9,276 nucleotides of DNA from Actinomycetota bacterium (GTDB lineage Bacteria > Actinomycetota > Thermoleophilia > Gaiellales > Gaiellaceae): assembly GCA_013696185.1 (NCBI GenBank), contig JACCZA010000063.1, positions 1-9,276 on the forward strand, in the 5' to 3' direction. Under the pieces are notes generated by a model that was given only the letters and a program-made list of their open reading frames with translations, was not told where the DNA came from and made no database searches. This document shows positions 1 to 5,872 of the stretch, piece after piece (within the stretch, counting starts at the first letter, position 1; every line of letters starts with the position of its first letter). A program made the translations under genes and the position numbers.

Positions 1-24
1 CGCCCGGGCCGGGCCCTCGAGGCG

Positions 25-1296
25 TTACTGCGAGAGCTCGCCGACGACGATCGTGACGCTCGAGCCGCTCGGGGCGTCGTCGCCCGCCGCGGGCATCTGA
101 CGGATCACGAGGCCGTCCTCCGCCGCATCCGTCGTCGACTCGGGCTGCGCCCGCACGCGGAAGCCGGCGTCCTCGAGCGCGCCCGTGGCCGTCGCCTCGT
201 CGAGCCCAGCCACGTCCGGCACGGCGGATTCCGTCGCCGTCGCCGCCGTGTCGGTTCCGGACGTCGTGGCCGGGGCGCCGCCGGCACCGGTGCCGGTCGA
301 GACGTTGATGCGGACGAAGGCGCCCCGGCCGAGCTCCGATCCGGCGGGCGGATTCTGGGCCACGACCGTGCCCTCGGGCTCACCCGAGGGAACCTCGACG
401 ACCCGCGCCTGCAGACCCGTCTTGCGGATGTTCGCGCCCGCGTCGTCGGAGCTCTGGCCGACGACGTTCGGGACGTTCACGCGACCCGTCCCGCGCGACA
501 CGTTGAGCCGCACCTTCGAGCCGCGGGCGGCACGCTCGCCACCGCCAGGATCCTGTGCGACGACGGTGCCCGGAGCCCGCTCGGAGAAGACCTCGACCTG
601 GCGCGCGCCGAGACCGGCGGCGTCGAGGCGGCTGAGCGCCTCCTCCCGCGAGAGCCCGACGGCGTTCGGGACCGGCACCGTCGCGGGACCCCGCGAGACG
701 AGCACCGTCACACGGGAGCCCTCCTCCGCGTCCACGCCGGCGTCAGGGCGCTGCTCGAAGACGATGCCCGCGTCGGCGGCGTTCGCCTGCTGGACGACGT
801 CGGGCCGAAAGCCCTCGTTCGTGAGACGGTCGACCGCCTCGTCCACGGGCAGGCGGACGACCGCGGGAACGGGCTTCTCGTTCTCCTGCGTGAAGTAGTA
901 GAGCGCCGCGAGCCCTCCGAGGACGAGCAAGAGGAGCGCGAGCAGGTAGGGCCAGATCTCGCGCCGGCGGGGCTCGCCGTAGACGGGACGCCGCTCGACC
1001 ACTTCCTCCACCCGCCGCCCCTCCGCGGCCGGATACGGAACGCCCGTCTCGTCGACGGGCCGAAGCGGCACCGTCGGGTCGGCCGGGTCGAGCGGTACGG
1101 TCGGCGCGACCTCCTCCGTCCTGCGGATGCGCACGGTCTCCTCCCCGACCGGCTCGAGCGGGACGGGATCAACGGGGCCGAGCGGGACAGTCTCCTCCTC
1201 CACCCGGCGCACGACCGTCGCGTCGTCGTCGGCGGGCGGCCGCGGGTCCTCTGGCGGCTCGGAGCCGCCTCCCGGGGAACGAGACATTCCGGACAT
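25..1296 (-). CDS. Membrane-anchored protein with four PASTA domains, no kinase domain
   Basis: The predicted protein is 423 aa. Residues 1-113 form a hydrophilic, Pro/Glu/Thr-rich tail. A single membrane helix follows at about 114-135 (after RRREIWPY), then four PASTA repeats at about 142-202, 204-267, 271-333 and 356-418. Each repeat carries the typical V-x-x-Q-x-P-x-x-G turn (179-187, 245-253, 311-319, 397-405). Basic residues before the helix predict the tail in the cytosol and the PASTA repeats outside. PASTA domains are known from PknB-type kinases and penicillin-binding proteins, where they sense or bind peptidoglycan fragments. Here no kinase or transpeptidase domain is attached, so a wall-sensing or wall-binding scaffold role is inference. 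An Ala/Thr/Gly-rich linker (about 334-357) separates repeats 3 and 4. The start is uncertain: ATG 1296, ATG 1287 and GTG 1305 are in frame and none has a clear ribosome binding site. It lies 47 bp after the SDR gene and may be co-transcribed with it. Confidence 0.9.
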   Translation of the reverse strand: MSGMSRSPGGGSEPPEDPRPPADDDATVVRRVEEETVPLGPVDPVPLEPVGEETVRIRRTEEVAPTVPLDPADPTVPLRPVDETGVPYPAAEGRRVEEVVERRPVYGEPRRREIWPYLLALLLLVLGGLAALYYFTQENEKPVPAVVRLPVDEAVDRLTNEGFRPDVVQQANAADAGIVFEQRPDAGVDAEEGSRVTVLVSRGPATVPVPNAVGLSREEALSRLDAAGLGARQVEVFSERAPGTVVAQDPGGGERAARGSKVRLNVSRGTGRVNVPNVVGQSSDDAGANIRKTGLQARVVEVPSGEPEGTVVAQNPPAGSELGRGAFVRINVSTGTGAGGAPATTSGTDTAATATESAVPDVAGLDEATATGALEDAGFRVRAQPESTTDAAEDGLVIRQMPAAGDDAPSGSSVTIVVGELSQ

Positions 1297-1343
1297 CTTG
1301 CCCACATGATCGGCGGGCGAGGCCCGGAGGTTGAGCCGGCGGG

Positions 1344-2033
1344 TTACCCGGATTGCGCCGTCGGCCGGATCAGGAGCTCGTTGACGTCGACGTGGCGCGG
1401 CTGCGAGACCGCGTAGAGCACTGCGCGGGCGATGTCGTCGGGCCGCAGGGCCTCCATGGACGGCGGGCTGTCGAAGAAGGGCGTGTTCACCATCCCGGGC
1501 TCGATCAGCGTCACGCGGATGCCCGTGCCGTCCAGCTCGAGCCGGGCCGCCTCGCCCATCGCGGTGATCGCCCACTTGGTGCACGCATAGAGCGAGCCCG
1601 GCAGCGCCCGGCGCCCCGCGACCGAGCCGGTGAGGAGCAGATGACCGCGCGAGCGCTCGAGCGCCGGCAGGGTCGCGCGCACCGTGAAGGCGGCACCGAG
1701 GACGTTCGTCAGCACCATCGAGCGCCACTCCTCAGGCGTCGACTCGAGGAACCCTCGAGGCGCCCCGAAGCCAGCGTTCGCGAAGGCCACGTCGAGCTGC
1801 CCGAAGGCCCCGAGCGTCGCGGCTACGAGGGCCTCCTGGTCGCCCCACTCGGTCACGTCGCAGCGCACGGCGAGGGCGCGCTCGGGGCCGCCGAGCTCCG
1901 CCGCGAGCGCCTCCAGCTTGTCGGTCGAGCGAGCGGCGAGGACGACGCGGTATCCGGCCTGCACGGCATGCCGTGCAGTGGCGGCGCCGATGCCGCTCGA
2001 GGCGCCGGTGACGAGGAACACGGGATCGGCCAT
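1344..2033 (-). CDS. Short-chain dehydrogenase/reductase (classical SDR, NADP-preferring)
   Basis: A complete 229-aa classical SDR, at the usual short length for the family. Visible signature elements are the cofactor loop TGASSGIG (residues 9-16), Arg35 at the end of the second strand (suggests NADP(H) over NAD(H)), D59 of the CDVT motif, NAG at 86-88, and the catalytic tetrad N110, S137, Y149, K153 (YACTK). PGMVNT at 179-184 follows as expected. It should be a soluble cytosolic oxidoreductase for an alcohol/ketone pair; the substrate cannot be read from the sequence. The ATG at 2033 is preferred because AAAGGA lies 9 nt upstream. An ATG at 2066 would add 11 residues. The gene is divergent from the Rieske oxygenase and is followed on the same strand by the PASTA gene. 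A perfect 20-bp palindrome lies within codons 19-25. All catalytic residues are intact, so it looks functional. Confidence 0.93.
   Translation of the reverse strand: MADPVFLVTGASSGIGAATARHAVQAGYRVVLAARSTDKLEALAAELGGPERALAVRCDVTEWGDQEALVAATLGAFGQLDVAFANAGFGAPRGFLESTPEEWRSMVLTNVLGAAFTVRATLPALERSRGHLLLTGSVAGRRALPGSLYACTKWAITAMGEAARLELDGTGIRVTLIEPGMVNTPFFDSPPSMEALRPDDIARAVLYAVSQPRHVDVNELLIRPTAQSG
1959..1978. repeat. Perfect 20-bp palindrome inside the SDR gene
   Basis: CTGCACGGCA is followed directly by its exact reverse complement TGCCGTGCAG, with no spacer. The next bases outward do not pair. It encodes SDR residues from about T19 to Q25, 55-75 nt inside the start codon. It could be a dimeric-regulator operator or a coding coincidence; the symmetry itself is directly visible. 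Confidence 0.6.
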
Positions 2034-2114
2034 GGGTGAAGATCCTTTCGGCTTCGGGGGTCGCATGCTCGCAGTCGCGGACGGCTCGCCGCCGCGGATA
2101 GATTCGCGGGGAGG
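2034..2114. promoter_or_regulatory. Divergent intergenic region between SDR and Rieske oxygenase
   Basis: This 81-bp gap must hold the promoters of both flanking genes. On the plus strand TAGATT (2099-2104) fits the actinobacterial -10 pattern TAnnnT and lies 10 nt before the Rieske ATG, which would place the transcript start almost at the start codon. No convincing -35 box accompanies it. On the minus strand the SDR ribosome binding site AAAGGA (2043-2048) is clear, but I cannot pick a promoter for that side with confidence. Confidence 0.4.
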
Positions 2115-3173
2115 ATGACGCTGGCCGAGTCGCTGCCCTGGAGCTGGTACTCCGATCCGGAGGTCTACCGCCGCGAGCAGGAACGCATCTTCCGGCGGAC
2201 GTGGCAGTACGCCTGCCACACGGGCCTGCTCCCCGACCCCGGGAGCTTCGTCGCCTGCCGCGCCGGCGACGTGCCGGTCGTGGTCGTGCGCGACGAGGCC
2301 GGAACCCTCCGCGCCTTCCTCAACGTGTGCCGCCATCGCGGCTCGCTGCTCGTCGAGGGCGAGGGCAGGCGACGCTCGCTGCAGTGCCCCTACCACGCGT
2401 GGACGTACGGGCTCGACGGAGGGCTGCGCGCCGCGCCTCGCTCCGAGCGCGAGCCCGGCTTCTCCGCCGACGAGCTCTCGCTCGTGCCCGTCGGCGTCGG
2501 CACGTGGGGCCCGTTCGTGTTCGTCAACCCGGACTCCGACAGCACCCCGCTGGCCGAGGCGCTCGGCGAGCTGCCCGAGCTGGTCGCCCGGGCAGGAGTC
2601 GACGTCGACGCGCTCGAGTTCCGGCTGCGGGCGCCCTTCGCGCTCGAGGCGAACTGGAAGGTCGCCTGCGAGAACTTCCTCGAGTGCTACCACTGTGCCG
2701 TCGCGCACCCCGGCTTCAGCGCCGTCCTCGACGTCGCGCCCGATGCCTACGTGCTCGAGGAGACGTCCGACCTCCTCTCGACCCAGTACGCGCCCGTGCG
2801 GGCCGGCGTGGCGAGCGGGGGCTACGACCCGAGCGGCCCCATCGTCTCCGGCCAGTTCCACTTCCTGTGGCCGAACCTGAAGGTGAACGTGGCCCCCGGC
2901 CAGCCGAACCTGTCGCTCGGGCCGGTGCTGCCGGCGGGGCCCGGACGGACCGAGGGCTTCCTCGACTACTTCTTCGCCCCGGACGTGGACGAGGGCTGGA
3001 TCGGCGAGCTGCTCGCCTGGGACGACCAGGTCGGGGCCGAGGACGCCGTGCTCGTCGCACGCGTCCAGCAGGGCGTGAGCTCGGACGTGCTCCGGGAGGG
3101 CCGGCTGCTCGCCGAGAGCGAGCGCCTGATCGGCCACTTCGACCGCCTCGTGCTCGAGGCTCTCGGAGGCTAG
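2115..3173 (+). CDS. Rieske non-heme iron oxygenase, alpha subunit (CntA/GbcA-like group)
   Basis: A 352-aa terminal oxygenase. The Rieske [2Fe-2S] ligands are C72 and H74 (CRH) with C91 and H94 (CPYH). The catalytic domain carries E186-N-F-L-E190-C-Y-H193-x4-H198, and D310 in the AEDAVL motif probably completes the 2-His-1-carboxylate iron site. Position 190, the bridge between Rieske cluster and iron, is Glu rather than the Asp of naphthalene dioxygenase-type enzymes. This Glu is known from the carnitine oxygenase CntA, and the length also fits that group better than the ~450-aa ring dioxygenases. A substrate with a quaternary ammonium or similar group is therefore a reasonable inference, but not proven. 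The enzyme needs an electron-donating reductase, and none is in the window. GGGGAGG abuts the ATG with no spacing, so the start may work from a leaderless or near-leaderless transcript; no other ATG, GTG or TTG start is close. The SDR next to it could act on its product. Confidence 0.92.
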   Translation: MTLAESLPWSWYSDPEVYRREQERIFRRTWQYACHTGLLPDPGSFVACRAGDVPVVVVRDEAGTLRAFLNVCRHRGSLLVEGEGRRRSLQCPYHAWTYGLDGGLRAAPRSEREPGFSADELSLVPVGVGTWGPFVFVNPDSDSTPLAEALGELPELVARAGVDVDALEFRLRAPFALEANWKVACENFLECYHCAVAHPGFSAVLDVAPDAYVLEETSDLLSTQYAPVRAGVASGGYDPSGPIVSGQFHFLWPNLKVNVAPGQPNLSLGPVLPAGPGRTEGFLDYFFAPDVDEGWIGELLAWDDQVGAEDAVLVARVQQGVSSDVLREGRLLAESERLIGHFDRLVLEALGG

Positions 3174-3208
3174 CGAGGCACCTCGGCACCCGGTCGCGAC
3201 GGCTCCGG

Positions 3209-3236
3209 TTGCGTCCTGTGAGGAGAACGTTAAGGT
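3209..3236 (+). promoter_or_regulatory. Predicted promoter of the sugar-transport operon
   Basis: TTGCGT (3209-3214) and TAAGGT (3231-3236) are separated by 16 bp, giving a plausible sigma-70-type -35/-10 pair with the TAnnnT pattern common in actinobacteria. Transcription would start near 3243, leaving a leader of about 23 nt that contains the ribosome binding site. The self-complementary AACGTT (3226-3231) with a central CG overlaps the -10 region and resembles the core of LacI-family operators, which often control such operons. The operator reading is weak. Confidence 0.45.
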
Positions 3237-3252
3237 AGCGCCGACCGTCACG

Positions 3253-3260
3253 AAGGAGGG
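3253..3260 (+). promoter_or_regulatory. Ribosome binding site fixing a TTG start
   Basis: AAGGAGGG, nearly a full match to the anti-Shine-Dalgarno sequence, sits 5 nt before TTG 3266. This supports the TTG as the true start of the ATPase; the resulting N-terminus (MAGVTFEHVSK) is what the MalK family shows. Confidence 0.85.
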
Positions 3261-3265
3261 ATCGG

Positions 3266-4498
3266 TTGGCCGGGGTCACGTTCGAGCACGTCAGCAAGAT
3301 CTATCTGGACGGCACGCGGGCGGTCTCGGGGGTCAACCTCGACATCGCCGACGGGGAGTTCATGGTGTTCGTCGGCCCGTCCGGCTGCGGTAAGAGCACC
3401 GCACTCCGCATGGTCGCCGGGCTCGAGGAGATCTCCGAGGGCGTGCTCCGCATCGGCGATCGGGTCGTCAACCACGTGGCGCCGCGCGATCGCGACATCG
3501 CGATGGTGTTCCAGAGCTACGCGCTCTACCCGCACCTCTCGGTCTACGAGAACATCGCCTTCAGCCTGCGGCTGAAGAAGGTGCCGAAGGCCGAGGTCGA
3601 CCGCCGCGTGCACGAGGCGGCGCGGGTGCTCGGGCTCGAGGACTACCTCAAGCGCAAGCCGCGCGCGCTCTCCGGCGGTCAGCGCCAGCGCGTCGCGATG
3701 GGGCGGGCGATCGTGCGCCAGCCGCAGGCGTTCCTGATGGACGAGCCCCTGTCGAACCTCGACGCGAAGCTCAGGGTGCAGACCCGCGCCGAGATCGCGC
3801 GGCTGCAGGACGAGCTCGGCGTGACGACGATCTACGTCACCCACGACCAGGTCGAGGCGATGACGATGGGCGATCGGGTCGCCGTCATGCGCCGCGGCGA
3901 GCTGCAGCAGGTGGCCTCGCCGCAGGAGCTCTACGACCACCCGGTCAACCTCTTCGTCGGCGGCTTCATCGGCAGCCCGTCGATGAACCTCCTCGAGGCG
4001 ACGCTCGAGCGGGCCAACGGGTCGCTCGCCGTCGCCCTCGGCAGCCAACGCATCACCCTGCCCGAGGACGCGCTCGCCCTCCGGCCTGCGCTGCGCCGCT
4101 ACGAGGGGCGGCAGGTGGTGCTCGGGATTCGCCCCGAGGACCTGGAGGATGCGAGCCTGCGTACCGACAGCCCGACCGACGCGCGCCTCAAGGGGCGGCT
4201 GGAGCTGGTGGAGGCCCTCGGCTCGGAACTCGTCGTCCACTTCGCCGTCGACGCCAAGCCGGCGGTGACCGACGAGGTGCGGGAGCTCGCGCAGGACGCG
4301 GGCTCGACGACCGTGGGGCGCGAGCTGACAGGCAGCGGCGCGACGCTCGTCGGGCGCTTCGACCCCCACTCCCGCGTGCACGAGGGCGACGAGCCCGAGG
4401 TCTTCGTCGACGCCCGCGAGCTGCACTTCTTCGACACCGAGACCGGGCTCGGGATCTACGACGACGACACCAAAGCGACGAAAGGAGCCGGTTCATGA
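3266..4498 (+). CDS. Sugar ABC transporter ATPase (MalK/MsmK/UgpC type)
   Basis: A 410-aa ATPase that powers carbohydrate import from the cytosolic face. The nucleotide-binding domain shows Walker A GPSGCGKST (37-45), Q-loop Q83, signature LSGGQ (135-139), Walker B FLMDEP with D159 and E160, D-loop SNLD (163-166) and switch H193. From about residue 235 to 390 follows the MalK-type TOBE/regulatory region, including LGIRPED (286-292) and the end motif LHFFDTETGLGIY (386-398). A charged stretch at about 328-360 lengthens this region, as I recall for other actinobacterial members. Such ATPases can serve several sugar transporters in one cell, but here it heads the operon with its own binding protein and permeases. 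It starts at TTG with a strong ribosome binding site. Its TGA overlaps the next ATG as ATGA, which suggests translational coupling. Closest named relative by layout is AglK of the alpha-glucoside system. Confidence 0.95.
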   Translation: MAGVTFEHVSKIYLDGTRAVSGVNLDIADGEFMVFVGPSGCGKSTALRMVAGLEEISEGVLRIGDRVVNHVAPRDRDIAMVFQSYALYPHLSVYENIAFSLRLKKVPKAEVDRRVHEAARVLGLEDYLKRKPRALSGGQRQRVAMGRAIVRQPQAFLMDEPLSNLDAKLRVQTRAEIARLQDELGVTTIYVTHDQVEAMTMGDRVAVMRRGELQQVASPQELYDHPVNLFVGGFIGSPSMNLLEATLERANGSLAVALGSQRITLPEDALALRPALRRYEGRQVVLGIRPEDLEDASLRTDSPTDARLKGRLELVEALGSELVVHFAVDAKPAVTDEVRELAQDAGSTTVGRELTGSGATLVGRFDPHSRVHEGDEPEVFVDARELHFFDTETGLGIYDDDTKATKGAGS

Positions 4499-5850
4499 CC
4501 ACAAGGCGGAGGCGCTGGCATCTGCTCGCGTTGCTGCTGGCCCTCGCCCTCGCGCTCGTGGCAGCCGGCTGCGGCGGCGGCGGCGACGAGAGCGCGGGCG
4601 GCGACACGACCGCGGCGACCACGGAGGAGGGAAGCACCGAGGAGACGACCAAGGAGGCCGTGTCCGGCTCGATCAACGTGCTCGCCGTGTGGACGGGAGC
4701 GGAGGGCAAGGCCTTCCAGGCGGTGCTCGACGGCTTCAAGGAGCAGAACCCCGACGTGAAGGTCTCCTACAAGGCGGCGAAGGATCCCGGCCAGGTGCTG
4801 GCGACCTCGGTCGAGGGCGGCAACCCGCCCGACGTGGCCGCGCTGCCGTCTCCCGGCCTGCTGCGCGACTTCGCCGAGCGCGGAGCGCTGACCCCGATCG
4901 ACTTCGCGCGGGACGGGATCGCGGAGAACTTCTCCCAGTCGTGGCTCGACCTCGGCACGGTGAAGGACAAGCTCTACGGCGTCTTCTTCAAGGGAGCCAA
5001 CAAGTCGACGGTCTGGTACAACGTCGCCGCGTTCGAGGACGCCGGCATCGAGCCGCCGGAGACCTTCGAGGACCTGCAGACGGCGGCCGGCACCCTCAAC
5101 TCCTCCGGACTCGCGGCCTACTCGATCGGCGGGGCCGACGGGTGGACGCTCACCGACCTGTTCGAGAACATCTACCTGCGCACGGCCGGGCCCGAGAAGT
5201 ACGACCAGCTGGCCTCGCACGAGCTGCCGTGGACCGACGCCTCGGTCACGGAGGCCCTGACCGAGATGGGCAAGATCGTCGGTGACAAGGACAACGTCGC
5301 CGGCGGGGTGAGCGGCGCGCTGCAGACGGACTTCCCCACGTCGGTGACGCAGGTCTTCAGCGATCCGCCGAAGGCCGCGATGGTGTTCGAGGGCGACTTC
5401 GTCGGCGGCGTGATCAGCTCCGAGACGAAGGCCAAGCCGAAGACGGGCTTCAACGTCTTCGACTTCCCGTCGCTGAAGGGCTCCGATCCCGCCGTCGTGG
5501 GCGGCGGCGACGTCGTCGCGATGTTCCAGGACAAGCCGGCGGCACGCGCCCTGATCGAGTACCTCGCAACGCCGGAGGCGGCCGAGATCTGGGCGAAGCT
5601 CGGCGGCTTCTCGTCGCCGAACAAGAACGTCGACGAGAGCGTCTACCCCGACGACATCACGCGGTCGACGGCGTCGGCGCTCGCCCAGGCCAAGGTCTTC
5701 CGGTTCGACCTGTCGGACCTGCAGCCTGCGGCCTTCGGAGGCGACGCGATGTTCACGATCTTGCAGGACTTCGTGAAGAGCCCGAAGGACGTCGACGGCA
5801 CGGCGAAGAAGCTCGAGCGCGCAGCCGCGGCGGCGTACAAGAAGTCGTAA
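4495..5850 (+). CDS. Lipoprotein sugar-binding protein of ABC transporter (AglE-like)
   Basis: A 451-aa extracytoplasmic solute-binding protein. The N-terminus has four arginines, a Leu/Ala hydrophobic stretch and the lipobox LVAAGC with C26 as the expected lipidated residue, so the mature protein is tethered to the outer face of the membrane. Residues 27-58 form a Gly/Ser/Thr/Glu-rich flexible linker. The binding fold begins at about SINVLAVWTGAEGKAF (59-74) and shows typical family 1 elements: the NPDVKVSY strand, GNPPDVAALP, KSTVWYNVAAFEDAGIEPPETFEDL, and a late PEAAEIWAKLGGFSSPNK segment. The order ATPase-binding protein-permease-permease and the GH15 neighbour suggest an alpha-glucoside such as maltose, trehalose or a short glucan as ligand; this is inference. 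AAAGGAG 7 nt before the ATG supports the start, which overlaps the ATPase stop by 4 nt. A strong hairpin follows 38 nt after the stop codon and may set the ratio of this protein to the permeases. Confidence 0.94.
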   Translation: MTTRRRRWHLLALLLALALALVAAGCGGGGDESAGGDTTAATTEEGSTEETTKEAVSGSINVLAVWTGAEGKAFQAVLDGFKEQNPDVKVSYKAAKDPGQVLATSVEGGNPPDVAALPSPGLLRDFAERGALTPIDFARDGIAENFSQSWLDLGTVKDKLYGVFFKGANKSTVWYNVAAFEDAGIEPPETFEDLQTAAGTLNSSGLAAYSIGGADGWTLTDLFENIYLRTAGPEKYDQLASHELPWTDASVTEALTEMGKIVGDKDNVAGGVSGALQTDFPTSVTQVFSDPPKAAMVFEGDFVGGVISSETKAKPKTGFNVFDFPSLKGSDPAVVGGGDVVAMFQDKPAARALIEYLATPEAAEIWAKLGGFSSPNKNVDESVYPDDITRSTASALAQAKVFRFDLSDLQPAAFGGDAMFTILQDFVKSPKDVDGTAKKLERAAAAAYKKS

Positions 5851-5872
5851 CGGCCCGAGCGAGACAGAGGCT

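Noticed and set aside
1043..1061. 7-bp inverted repeat GCCCGTC/GACGGGC within the PASTA gene
   Set aside because: Short stem in GC-rich coding sequence; expected by chance at this composition.
1297..1728. N-terminal extension of the PASTA open frame into the SDR gene
   Set aside because: The extra 144 residues are a frame-shifted shadow of the SDR and lack domains; the PASTA protein plausibly starts at 1296 or close by.
3174..3185. Small inverted repeat CGAGG-CA-CCTCG right after the Rieske stop, as a terminator
   Set aside because: The loop is too small for the full stem, leaving about 4 bp, and there is no U-tract; not enough to call a terminator.
2034..3251. N-terminal extension of the SDR open frame across the Rieske gene
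   Set aside because: The extension is antisense to an intact Rieske oxygenase. The SDR's own start at 2033 has a ribosome binding site and gives a family-typical N-terminus.
3593..4390. Lengthened C-terminal region of the ATPase (residues about 328-360) as a new domain
   Set aside because: As I recall, many actinobacterial MsmK/UgpC-type ATPases have the same charged stretch before the VGRFDPHSR segment, so it is ordinary for the group.
3248..4426. Long open frame on the minus strand opposite the ATPase gene (392 codons)
   Set aside because: It is the antisense shadow of a gene with every ABC ATPase motif. Its translation is low-complexity Leu/Arg/Val/Asp-rich sequence with no recognisable domain.
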